Assembly (NCBI GenBank): GCA_001552515.1
Contig: BCRI01000032.1
Coordinates: 1-59,346, forward strand
Source of the DNA: Sphaerimonospora mesophila NBRC 14179 = JCM 3151
GTDB lineage: Bacteria > Actinomycetota > Actinomycetes > Streptosporangiales > Streptosporangiaceae
Reading direction: 5' to 3'
Length of the DNA stretch: 59,346 bases
Shown: positions 8,233 to 15,913 of the stretch, piece after piece
Layout: each line of letters begins with the position of its first letter
Position numbering within the stretch: the stretch's first letter is position 1
Made by a program: the position numbers and the translations under genes
Notes under the pieces: generated by a model
The model's database searches: none
Told to the model about the DNA's origin: nothing
What the model saw: only the letters and a program-made list of their open reading frames with translations

Positions 8233-9417
8233 ATGGCGCGACGTCCTGGCGTGCCCAGGTTGCTCCGAGAGATCAACGACAGGGCCGCCCTGGAACTGCT
8301 GATGGCGTCGGGGCCGCTGACCCGTGGTCAGATCGGCCAGCTGACCGGGCTGTCGAAGGTCACGGCCTCCCAGACGCTGGCGCGGCTGGAGGAGCGCGGG
8401 CTCGTGGAGGTCGTGGGGGAGCAGGCCGGCAACCGCGGGCCGAACGCCGCGCTCTACGGCGTGGTCCCCTCGTGCGCCTACGTCGCCGGTCTCGACGTGG
8501 GCCCCGACTCGGTCACCGCGGCCGTGGCCGACGTCAAGGGGGATGTCGTGGCGGAGGTCACGGCCTCCCCGCACGGCCATGACGATCCGGTGTCGATCGT
8601 CCACAACGCGGTGGTGAAGGCGTGCCGGTCCGGCCGGGTGGCCCTGTCGAAACTGCGCGGCGTCGTGATCGGCACGCCGGGCGTGGTCGACCCGCGCACC
8701 GGAGACGTACGGTTCTCGTTCGACCTGCCGCACTGGCACGAGGGCATTCACGAGGCACTGGCCAGGGATCTGCGCCGCGACGTGATCATCGAGAACGACG
8801 TCAACCTCGTGGCGATCGCCGAGCGGGTGCAGGGGGCCGCCCAGCAGGTGGACGACTTCGTGCTCGTCTGGGTGGGCCGCGGCATCGGCCTGGCCGTCAT
8901 GCTCGGCGGGCGGCTGCACCGCGGCAGGTCGGGCAGTGCGGGGGAGATCGGCTATCTGCCGGTGCCCGGCGTTCCGCTGGCCGCGGACGTGAAGGCCACA
9001 CCGGGCCGGCTGCCGTCGCTCGCCGGAGGTCTCCAGTCGCTCGTCAGCGCCGAGGCCGTCACCGAGCTCGCCGGGACGTACGGCTTCACCGGGTCGACGG
9101 CGGCCGAGTGCGTGACGCAGGCCGTTGCGGCGGGGCCCGGCGGCGAGCGGCTGCTGGACGAGATCGCCTCACGCCTCGCGCTCGGAGTGGCGTCGGTGTG
9201 CGTGGTGCTCGATCCCAGCCTGGTCGTGCTGGCCGGGGAGGTGGGCCTGGCCGGGGGAGCGGGCCTGACCTCCCGGGTAGAGGAGGCGGTGGCCAGGATC
9301 TGCCCCATCAGGCCCGAGGTCGTCACCAGCGAGGTGACCGGCAGGCCCGTGCTGCGCGGTGCGGTCCTGGCCGCGCTCGAGCGTGCCCGCGAAGAGATCT
9401 TCGCCTCCTCCGCCTGA
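8233..9417 (+). CDS. ROK-family transcriptional regulator (paralogue 1)
   Basis: This 394-residue repressor-type protein has an N-terminal winged helix (residues about 5-65; TRGQIGQLTGLSKVTASQTL) followed by a ROK sugar-binding fold (GLDVGPDSVTAAVADVKGDV, VVIGTPGVVDPRTGDVRFS, IIENDVNLVAIAE). The cysteine-rich CxCGxxGCxE zinc motif of NagC/Mlc-type proteins is missing. After GSAGEIGYLPVPG the chain runs into a short variable segment instead, so it is probably a pure sensor. ATG at 8233 follows agcaggagc. It is close in sequence to the ROK protein at 14681 (RLLR-INDRAALELL and GLSKVT are shared), and together they bracket the GH3-importer cluster. The likely ligand is a sugar taken up or released by that cluster. 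Confidence 0.9.
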   Translation: MARRPGVPRLLREINDRAALELLMASGPLTRGQIGQLTGLSKVTASQTLARLEERGLVEVVGEQAGNRGPNAALYGVVPSCAYVAGLDVGPDSVTAAVADVKGDVVAEVTASPHGHDDPVSIVHNAVVKACRSGRVALSKLRGVVIGTPGVVDPRTGDVRFSFDLPHWHEGIHEALARDLRRDVIIENDVNLVAIAERVQGAAQQVDDFVLVWVGRGIGLAVMLGGRLHRGRSGSAGEIGYLPVPGVPLAADVKATPGRLPSLAGGLQSLVSAEAVTELAGTYGFTGSTAAECVTQAVAAGPGGERLLDEIASRLALGVASVCVVLDPSLVVLAGEVGLAGGAGLTSRVEEAVARICPIRPEVVTSEVTGRPVLRGAVLAALERAREEIFASSA

Positions 9418-9433
9418 CCCCCTCCCGCTCCCC

Positions 9434-9680
9434 GTGATCTTGCGAATCCTTGCAGCGTGCCCTCCTGAGCTGCAGGGATTCATTCCGTGATCTTGCAGAA
9501 ACTCGCAGATGAGGTTCCTGAGCTGCGCCGATGCCTTTGGTGATCTTGCAGTTGACGGGCACGTGCAAGATCACCAAGGGCGTACGCCCTGGTCGGGGCA
9601 TGGGTCTGCGCGGAACTGCAAGATCACGAAGGGGAGGGTGCCTGCTCCAGGCATGCGTCCGCGAGAATTCGCAAGATCAC
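9434..9680. repeat. Mirror-symmetric repeat array, copy 1 (3 forward + 3 inverted units)
   Basis: The core GTGATCTTGC is found at 9434, 9487 and 9540. Its reverse complement GCAAGATCAC is at 9565, 9618 and 9671. Units within each arm are exactly 53 bp apart, and all three mirror pairs share one axis near 9557. Each core continues into a less conserved segment ending in TCGCAG or similar. Two of the forward units also contain CTGAGCTGC. The outer mirror pair shares TTGCGAAT and the next pair shares TTGCAG, so mirror partners agree better than neighbours. The array fills the gap between convergent genes (ROK regulator, ending 9417, and GH3 enzyme, ending 9704). A related array starts at 59065. 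No open reading frame is supported inside. Confidence 0.9.
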
Positions 9681-9703
9681 GGCGGGTGGGGGCGGTGCCG
9701 CGC

Positions 9704-11158
9704 TCAGCCGGTCAGGAGTTCCGCGGCGGCCTGGGCGTTGGCCCTGGCCGCGCCGTACGTCGCGATGTAGGCGGCGGCGCCGGGCCGCCAGATGGGCAGG
9801 CCCATCTCCACCACGGTCGCGTCCGGCCTGACGGCGAGCAGCGCGGAGACCAGGGTCCTGGTACGCGGATAGCGGTGGGCGTCCTTGACCACGATGATCA
9901 GCGAACGGCCGTCTGCCCGGGCGAGGAGCGCGCGGACGTCGGCGTCGTCGAGCTTGATCCGGACGATCTCGGCGTCGGGCAGCCACGGCGCGATCCCCCA
10001 CGGGACATCGCCCACGGCGATGGTCGGCGGGGTGTCGACCTCGATCACGAACGGGTCGGTCAGCGGCGTCACCGAGCCGGACAGGGTGACCGCGCGCCGG
10101 GCGGCGTCCAGGCCGATGCCGTTGCTCTCCGCCGGGTTCTGGCGGGGCATGGCGAACCACTTACGCAGCCGGTCGACCCGCTCGGCCGCCTCCTCGAGAC
10201 GGGAGGCCGCCAGCCGGCCGTCGGCGACCGCTTCGACGATCCCGGTCAGCACGCGATCGATGTCCTCCGCCGTGGGCAGCGGTCCCAGGCACAGCAGGTC
10301 CGAGCCGGCCGCCAGCGAGAGCACGGCGCCGCCGACCAGGCCGACGCCCTCGGTGATGGCGTGCATGTCGAGGGCATCGGAGATCACCACGCCGTCGTAG
10401 CCCATCTCGCGCCGCAGCAGGGTGGTCAGCGCCTCTGCGCTGAGCGTGGCGGGCAGGTCGCCCGTGAGATCGGGGACCGACACGTGCGCCGTCATGATCG
10501 ATTTGGTGCCGGCGGCGACGGCCGCCTGGAACGGGATCAGCTCGCGCTCCCGCAGGAGCTCGCGGGACGCCGCCACGAGCGGGATCTCCAGGTGCGAGTC
10601 CTGGGTGGTCGCGCCGTGCCCGGGGAAGTGCTTGACGCACGCGGCGATCCCCAGGGACTGCAGGCCGCGTACGGCGGCGACCGTGTGCCGCGCGACGAGG
10701 TCGGGCGAGGAGCCGAAGGACCGGGTGCCGATCACCGGGTTGTCCTCGGCGGTGTTGATGTCGGCGACGGGGCCCATGTCGAGGTTCAACCCGCACCGGG
10801 CGAGATCCGCGCCGATCGAGTGGTAGACCCGCTCGGTCAGCTCCACATCGTCGACGGCTCCGAGCGCCGCGTTCCCCGGATAGGGGCTGCCGGTGTGGTA
10901 GGCGAGCCGGGTGACGTCGCCGCCCTCCTCGTCCAGCGAGATCACGGGGTTTCCGGAACCGTTCAGCTGGGCGGTGAGGGCCGCGACCTGCTCGGGGTCG
11001 CTCACGTTGAAGCCGAAGAGGGTCACGCCGCCCAAGCCGTCCTCCAGGCCGCGCAGAACCCAGTCGGGGGCCTGCGCTCCCTGGAAGGAGACGAGCAGCG
11101 TGCCGGCCGCGAGACGACGCAGCCCCCGATCCCCGGTGCTCGCGCACAAGTCAGACAT
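9704..11158 (-). CDS. Glycoside hydrolase family 3, NagZ-type beta-N-acetylhexosaminidase
   Basis: A 484-residue cytoplasmic enzyme without signal peptide. The NagZ-type signature KHFPGHG (K176-H177 to G182) followed by D187-S188-H189 supplies the unusual His/Asp acid-base dyad. D261 in SDALDMHAI is the expected nucleophile. These features separate N-acetylhexosaminidases from GH3 beta-glucosidases, whose acid-base lies in another domain. A C-terminal domain of about 150 residues (from about 330) follows the barrel. Likely substrates are chitobiose or muropeptide sugars brought in by the importer encoded immediately upstream. The ATG at 11158, preceded by aaggaatcgag, is preferred over an in-frame start at 11206. 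A long hairpin separates it from the permease gene. Confidence 0.87.
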   Translation of the reverse strand: MSDLCASTGDRGLRRLAAGTLLVSFQGAQAPDWVLRGLEDGLGGVTLFGFNVSDPEQVAALTAQLNGSGNPVISLDEEGGDVTRLAYHTGSPYPGNAALGAVDDVELTERVYHSIGADLARCGLNLDMGPVADINTAEDNPVIGTRSFGSSPDLVARHTVAAVRGLQSLGIAACVKHFPGHGATTQDSHLEIPLVAASRELLRERELIPFQAAVAAGTKSIMTAHVSVPDLTGDLPATLSAEALTTLLRREMGYDGVVISDALDMHAITEGVGLVGGAVLSLAAGSDLLCLGPLPTAEDIDRVLTGIVEAVADGRLAASRLEEAAERVDRLRKWFAMPRQNPAESNGIGLDAARRAVTLSGSVTPLTDPFVIEVDTPPTIAVGDVPWGIAPWLPDAEIVRIKLDDADVRALLARADGRSLIIVVKDAHRYPRTRTLVSALLAVRPDATVVEMGLPIWRPGAAAYIATYGAARANAQAAAELLTG

Positions 11159-11202
11159 ACGTCTCGATTCCTTTAGTGACAAGTTGTGGGTACGGCTCGC
11201 GG

Positions 11203-11253
11203 GCACGGTCCAGTACGGCTACCTCCCTCGTGAGGCGGTAGCCGTAACCGTGC
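11203..11253 (-). terminator. Two-tier hairpin after the permease gene
   Basis: The inner stem ACGGCTACC (11215-11223) pairs with GGTAGCCGT (11237-11245), and an outer stem GCACGGT (11203-11209) pairs with ACCGTGC (11247-11253). It lies directly downstream of the permease stop and before the GH3 start. It could end transcription of the importer operon or act as an intercistronic barrier or stabiliser. No T-run follows, as is common in high-GC actinomycetes. Confidence 0.6.
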
Positions 11254-11263
11254 GCTAGCGGGG

Positions 11264-12115
11264 TTAACCCTTGACAGCGCCCGCGACGAGGCCGGAGACC
11301 ATCCGCCGCTGGACCAGGAGAAAGAAGATGAGGACCGGGATCGTCATCAGCGTGGAAGCCGCCATGATGGCGCCCCAGTCGGTCGACCGCTGCCCCACGA
11401 AGAACTTGAGGGCGATCGGCATGGTGTATTTGCCCTGGTCGCCGATCAGAGTCAGGGCGATGACGAACTCGTTCCAGGTGGTGATGAAGGCGAAGATGCT
11501 GGTGGCCACCAGGCCGGGGGCGACCAGCGGGAACAGCACCCGCCAGAAGGTGCTGAAGCGGCTGGCGCCGTCGATCCACGCCGCCTCCTCCAGCTCCTTC
11601 GGGACCGCGGCGACGAACGTGCGCAGCATCCAGATCGAGAACGGCAGCGTCAGGCCGACGTTGAGCACGACCAGGCCGAGCAGCTGGTCGGCCAGGCCGA
11701 GTCGTCTGGCCATCACGAACAGCGGGATCAGCAGCGCCTCGGCCGGCACCATCTGGACGATCAACAGCAGGATCAGGAACGAGGTGCGGAAGCGGAAGCG
11801 GAACCTGGACACCGCCGTGGCGGCGAGCAGCGCGAACACCGCGCCGATCAGCACGGTGGAGAGCGCCACGATCGCGCTGTTGATGAGGAACTGCCAGATC
11901 GGGTGCCCGGCGACGCCCTTGGTGAAGACCCGCTCGACATGGTCGAGCGAGGGCGGGCTCGGGAACGGGATGAAGTCCGTGGTGAAGATCTGGTCGTTCG
12001 GTTTGAAGGCCGTGCTGACCATCCAGTAGACCGGGAAGACCGCGAAGAGGAACACGGCGATCCCGGCGCCGTTGAGCGCGAACTTCCCGAGTTTCTTACG
12101 AGCGACCGGGCTCAT
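11264..12115 (-). CDS. Carbohydrate ABC transporter permease, MalG type (CUT1)
   Basis: An inner-membrane permease subunit of 283 residues with about six helices. The cytoplasmic EAA loop EEAAWIDGASRFSTFWRVLF contacts the ATPase. Its N-terminal region (YWMVSTAFKPNDQI) is typical of MalG subunits, which have a long first periplasm-facing loop. The start overlaps the end of the MalF-type gene by four bases. Together with that gene and the lipoprotein gene at 13128 it forms an importer for an oligosaccharide. No ATPase gene is present, so a shared ATPase of the MsiK type encoded elsewhere is presumed. The stop codon lies within the palindrome GGGTTAACCC. Confidence 0.93.
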   Translation of the reverse strand: MSPVARKKLGKFALNGAGIAVFLFAVFPVYWMVSTAFKPNDQIFTTDFIPFPSPPSLDHVERVFTKGVAGHPIWQFLINSAIVALSTVLIGAVFALLAATAVSRFRFRFRTSFLILLLIVQMVPAEALLIPLFVMARRLGLADQLLGLVVLNVGLTLPFSIWMLRTFVAAVPKELEEAAWIDGASRFSTFWRVLFPLVAPGLVATSIFAFITTWNEFVIALTLIGDQGKYTMPIALKFFVGQRSTDWGAIMAASTLMTIPVLIFFLLVQRRMVSGLVAGAVKG

Positions 12116-13122
12116 CGCACGTCCTCCGTCTTCACGATCTGCCGGACGTACACAAATGTGATGATCAGCAGGATGATGGTCAGTACCACGGCGACGGCCG
12201 CGCCCAGGCCCATCTTCGGGCTTCCACCGAACGCCTCGGCGTAGCTCCAGAGCGAGAGGTTGAACGCCTCGCGGTTCGCGGTCCCGCCGGCGAGGAGATA
12301 GAGCTGGGTGAAGACCTTGAAGTCCCAGATGATCGACAGCACGATCAGCACCGCGTAGACCGGCTTGAGCATCGGCAGGGTGATCTTCGCGAACGTCGTG
12401 ATCGGCCCGGAGCCGTCCATCTCGGCCGCCTCATAGAGCTCGTGGGGGATGCTCTTGAGTCCCGCGAGGATCGACACCGCGATGAACGGGAACGACGCCC
12501 ACACCACCGAGACGGTCAGGACCAGATAGATGGTGAACGGCTCGTTGAGCCAGGGCTGGCCGCTCCAGTCGGCCCGGCCGAAGACCAGGTTCGACAGCCA
12601 GTCGGGCAGCAGGTTCAGCGCCCAGTTGGCGATTCCCGCGTCGGAGTCGAACAGCCACTTCCAGATGATCGCCTGGGCCGGCGGCGGGGTGGCCCAGGCG
12701 GCCATCACACCGACGATGACGAACATCGACATCTTCGAACCGAGTCGGTGGAGCAGCAGGCCGACGAGCGTGCCGAGCACGATGGTCAGGGCGACGGCGG
12801 CGGCGGCGAACAGGAGGGTGTTGCGCAGCGAAGGCCAGAAGAGGTCGGATTCGAAGATCTTCGTGTAGTTCTCGAGTCCGACGAATTCCGGGGGGACCGG
12901 GTTGATCGCCCGGAGGTTCTTCAGCCGCACGTCGTGGAAGGACATGTCGACCATCTGGTACAGCGGATACAGCAGCAGTGCCGCGATGACCAGGAGGCCG
13001 GGAGCGAGGAGGGCGTACGGAATCAGCCATGAGGGCATGCCCGACCCGCGCGACGCCCGTCTGCGCCGCGACGGGGCGGAGGTGCTCCCTCCGCCCCGGA
13101 CGGTTGTTGACGTATGGGCCAT
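12112..13122 (-). CDS. Carbohydrate ABC transporter permease, MalF type (CUT1)
   Basis: Permease subunit of 336 residues with six or more membrane helices after an approximately 30-residue basic N-terminus. The EAA loop reads YEAAEMDGSGPITTFAKITL. It pairs with the MalG-type subunit downstream (4-base overlap) and with the binding lipoprotein that ends six bases upstream of its start. The tight spacing supports a single operon transcribed from the 14.5 kb region. Specificity cannot be read from the permease. The adjacent GH3 enzyme points to an N-acetylglucosamine-containing disaccharide. Confidence 0.93.
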   Translation of the reverse strand: MAHTSTTVRGGGSTSAPSRRRRASRGSGMPSWLIPYALLAPGLLVIAALLLYPLYQMVDMSFHDVRLKNLRAINPVPPEFVGLENYTKIFESDLFWPSLRNTLLFAAAAVALTIVLGTLVGLLLHRLGSKMSMFVIVGVMAAWATPPPAQAIIWKWLFDSDAGIANWALNLLPDWLSNLVFGRADWSGQPWLNEPFTIYLVLTVSVVWASFPFIAVSILAGLKSIPHELYEAAEMDGSGPITTFAKITLPMLKPVYAVLIVLSIIWDFKVFTQLYLLAGGTANREAFNLSLWSYAEAFGGSPKMGLGAAVAVVLTIILLIITFVYVRQIVKTEDVR

Positions 13123-13127
13123 GATCT

Positions 13128-14465
13128 TTACTGGTTGAGGATGGACTCGAGCTCGGTGTTCGCGTCCGCCAGGGCCTCGTCGACGGTCTTCTTGCCCTCG
13201 ATCACGCTACGGGCCGCGTTCTGCAGCACCGCCTTGGTGTCGTTGGCCTCAGCCCAGTTGGGGGAGGCGGGGAAGCCCTTGGCGACCTTGAACGTGTCCG
13301 CGAACGGCTTCTGCGCCGGGTCCTGGGCCAGCTGGTCCAGCGCCTCGGGGTAGAGCGGGAGCAGGCCGCCGTTCGTGGCGTACCGGACGCCGAACTCCTT
13401 GCCCGCCGCGAGCTTCACGTACAGGGTGGCGAGGTCCTTGTTCTTGGCGTCGTTCCAGACCGCGATGTCGTTGCCGCCCTGGAAGGCCGGGGCCGGGCCG
13501 CTGCCGTCCTTGGCCGGGATCGAGAAGAAGGCCATCTTCGACTCGTCGATCTTGCCCTTGCTCTGCTCCTTGATGGCGTTGATGTCCCAGCCGCCGGTGA
13601 CGTACATGCCGACCTTGCCGGCCGCGAACCGCTGGGCGATGTCGACGGAGTTCTGCGTCAGACGGCCCTTCCCGGAGACCCCGTGCTTGGTCACCAGGTC
13701 GGTGTAGAACTGGAAGCCCTCCTTGAAGGCGGGCTCGGTGAGCTTGCCGACCCACTTGCCGCCCTCGAACGTCGCGAAGTCGCCGCCTGCCGACCAGACG
13801 AACGGCGACAGCGACATGTTCGCGTCGGAACCGCCGTTGAAGGCGAAGGCGTCGACGTCCTTGCCCTGCTTCTCCACGATCGTCTTGGCCGCGGTGACGA
13901 GTTCGTCCCAGGTCTTGGGAACCTCGATGCCGAGCTTCTCGAACCAGTCCTTGCGGTAGAGGACGGCCCGGGTGCCGCCGCCCCACGGGGCCGCGTAGAT
14001 CTTGCCGTCGATCGTCTCGTAGCCCCACAGGTTCTGCGGGATCTGCTGGAGCTCGGCGTCGTTCTTCACCGCGTCGGTGATGTCGGCCAGCGCGCCCTGC
14101 TCCACCCACGCGGCGACCTGGTCGTTGCCGAACTCCGTGACGTCGGGGCCGTCGCCGCTGGCCAGCGCGGTCGACCACTTCGACTGCGCGTCAGGCCAGG
14201 GGATCCACTCGAGTTTGACGTCGGCGCCCGTCTGCTCCTTGAACTTGGCGTTCAGGTCGTTCATGAACTTGTCGTCGTTCTCGGTGGGGGCGCCGAGACG
14301 CCAGACCCTCAGGGACTGGCCGGCGAACTGCGGGCCGTTGCCTCCATCGGACGCGGCGGCGGACGGCGTGGAATCGGCGGAGTCGTCGCCGCTGCTGCAG
14401 GCGGCGAGTCCAAGAGCCAGCGCAGCGGTCGTGGTGGTCACGGCTGCGATTTTCGCAATCTTCAC
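13128..14465 (-). CDS. Sugar-binding lipoprotein of a CUT1 ABC importer
   Basis: A family 1 solute-binding protein of 445 residues. It begins with a lipoprotein signal: basic VKIAKIAAV, hydrophobic stretch, lipobox L-A-A-C with C23 the lipidated residue, then a Ser/Asp-rich tether. The mature part has the typical two-lobed fold with LYRKDWFEKLGIEVPKTWDE and a DIAVWNDAKNKDLATLYVK region. The GTG at 14465 is chosen because gggag lies just upstream and the lipobox falls at the right distance. A longer in-frame start at 14534 would add a non-signal proline-rich leader. It is the first gene of the importer operon and is divergent from the second ROK gene, with an operator-like sequence between them. 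Confidence 0.9.
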   Translation of the reverse strand: MKIAKIAAVTTTTAALALGLAACSSGDDSADSTPSAAASDGGNGPQFAGQSLRVWRLGAPTENDDKFMNDLNAKFKEQTGADVKLEWIPWPDAQSKWSTALASGDGPDVTEFGNDQVAAWVEQGALADITDAVKNDAELQQIPQNLWGYETIDGKIYAAPWGGGTRAVLYRKDWFEKLGIEVPKTWDELVTAAKTIVEKQGKDVDAFAFNGGSDANMSLSPFVWSAGGDFATFEGGKWVGKLTEPAFKEGFQFYTDLVTKHGVSGKGRLTQNSVDIAQRFAAGKVGMYVTGGWDINAIKEQSKGKIDESKMAFFSIPAKDGSGPAPAFQGGNDIAVWNDAKNKDLATLYVKLAAGKEFGVRYATNGGLLPLYPEALDQLAQDPAQKPFADTFKVAKGFPASPNWAEANDTKAVLQNAARSVIEGKKTVDEALADANTELESILNQ

Positions 14466-14616
14466 GTTGGGTATCTCCCTTCCCGGCTTCGCGTCCGGCG
14501 GGCGCCTCGGCCGGGCCGGCGGCATGCCGCTCACCTGGTCGAGACGCTCTCCTTTCGGTCGGCGCTCATGGCGTCCCGAGGCTTGATCGGTTGCCTCCGG
14601 GGTGGCTGGCGCTAAA

Positions 14617-14652
14617 CTAACAAGAAACTTTCTTATAAGAAACCGGTGTTAG
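14617..14652. promoter_or_regulatory. Nested palindromic operator between importer operon and second ROK gene
   Basis: Two overlapping perfect palindromes, AAGAAACTTTCTT (14622-14634) and TTTCTTATAAGAAA (14629-14642), are enclosed by CTAACA (14617-14622) and TGTTAG (14647-14652). The tract is strikingly AT-rich for this genome and contains TATAAG, a possible -10 box for the rightward gene. It is positioned to control both divergent transcripts. The ROK protein encoded at 14681 is the natural candidate to bind. Confidence 0.65.
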
Positions 14653-14680
14653 CGGATCGTGACGAGAGGGGAATCAGCCG

Positions 14681-15856
14681 GTGTCTCAACGACCGGGAAC
14701 ACCCAGGCTGCTCAGGCAGATCAATGACCGTGCGGCACTGGAACTGCTCCTCTCCAAGGGCCCGCTGACCAGGGCCGAGTTGGGAGAGCTTACCGGCCTC
14801 TCCAAGGTGACGTCAGGTCAGCTCCTGTCCCGATTGGAGACCAGGGGGCTGGTCACGTCGGCCGGCGAGCGGCCGGGCGGACGCGGACCCAACGCCGCCC
14901 TCTACGGAGTCAATCCGGCGAGCGCGTACGTCGCGGGCATCGACGTGCTGCCCGACAGCGTGACCGTGGGCGTCGCCGACATCACCGGGACCGTCGTCGC
15001 GGAGATCATGGTCGATCCGACCGACGCGGGCGACCCGGTGCGCATGGTCCACGGCGCCGTCACGCGGGCCTGCGCGGCCGCCCGGGTCGAGCTGTCCCGG
15101 CTGCGCTGCCTGGTGATCGGCACGCGCGGCGTCGTCGACCCCATGAGCGGTGAGGTGCGCTACTCCTTCGACCTGCCCGCCTGGCACCTCGGCGTCCTCG
15201 CCGGTTTGCGAGACGTCCTGGGCGACTGCGTGATCATAGAGAACGACGTCAACCTCGCCGCGCTCGCCGAGCAGACGCACGGAGCGGCCAGGGGCATGGA
15301 GGACTTCGCGATCCTGTGGGCCGGCGTCGGCCAGGGGCTCGGGGTGATGCTCGGCGGCAGGCTGCACCGCGGCATCACCGGGGGCGCGGGTGAGATCGGC
15401 TGGCTGCCCGTCCCGGGGGAGCCGCTGCCGACCGACGTCACCGCCCCGCAGAGCGGGTCCTTCCAGCGTCTCGTCGGGGGAGACGCGCTGGTCGGGCTCG
15501 GCCGGGCCCACGGCCTGCAGCCCGGCCCGGAATCGGACGCCGGCGTCGCGGACCTGGTCCGTACGGCTCTGGCCACGGGCAACCAGGAGTTCCTCGACGA
15601 GCTGGCGGGGCGGCTCGCGATCGGCGTCGCCGCGGTGTCCGTCGTGCTCGACCCCGGCCTGGTGGTGCTGAGCGGAGATGTCGGCAGGGCCGGGGGGAAG
15701 GCGCTGGCGGCCAGGGTCGAGGAGGCGGTGGCCCGCATCTGCCCCAGCCGCCCGACCGTCGCGGTGACCGAGGTCGAGGGCAACGCGGTGCTGAGCGGCG
15801 CGATCGTCGCTGCGCTCGGCCGGGCCCGCGAGGAGGTCTTCTCCGACACGGTGTGA
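14681..15856 (+). CDS. ROK-family transcriptional regulator (paralogue 2)
   Basis: Repressor-type ROK protein of 391 residues with an N-terminal winged helix (about 5-65; LTRAELGELTGLSKVTSGQL) and a ROK fold (GIDVLPDSVTVGVADITGTV, VIGTRGVVDPMSGEVRYSF, IIENDVNLAALAE). Like the paralogue at 8233 it lacks the CxCGxxGCxE zinc motif. After GGAGEIGWLPVPG it has a short variable loop. The GTG start at 14681 is preceded by gagaggggaa. It is divergent from the importer operon, and the nested palindrome in between suggests control of that operon and of itself. It ends next to a strong bidirectional terminator. Confidence 0.9.
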   Translation: MSQRPGTPRLLRQINDRAALELLLSKGPLTRAELGELTGLSKVTSGQLLSRLETRGLVTSAGERPGGRGPNAALYGVNPASAYVAGIDVLPDSVTVGVADITGTVVAEIMVDPTDAGDPVRMVHGAVTRACAAARVELSRLRCLVIGTRGVVDPMSGEVRYSFDLPAWHLGVLAGLRDVLGDCVIIENDVNLAALAEQTHGAARGMEDFAILWAGVGQGLGVMLGGRLHRGITGGAGEIGWLPVPGEPLPTDVTAPQSGSFQRLVGGDALVGLGRAHGLQPGPESDAGVADLVRTALATGNQEFLDELAGRLAIGVAAVSVVLDPGLVVLSGDVGRAGGKALAARVEEAVARICPSRPTVAVTEVEGNAVLSGAIVAALGRAREEVFSDTV

Positions 15857-15863
15857 CCGGCTC

Positions 15864-15907
15864 GATCTTCGGCCTGGGCGGCTCGAGGGCGGCCCAGGCC
15901 GAAGATC
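15864..15907. terminator. Bidirectional terminator with a perfect 16-bp stem
   Basis: GATCTTCGGCCTGGGC (15864-15879) and GCCCAGGCCGAAGATC (15892-15907) are perfectly complementary with a 12-nt loop. The hairpin lies between the 3' ends of the convergent ROK gene and the GH53 gene and can serve both. Confidence 0.85.
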
Positions 15908-15913
15908 AGGCCA

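Noticed and set aside
9434-9680. CRISPR array
   Set aside because: The repeat core is only about 10 bases, half of the units are inverted, spacers between units are themselves partly related, and no cas gene is near.
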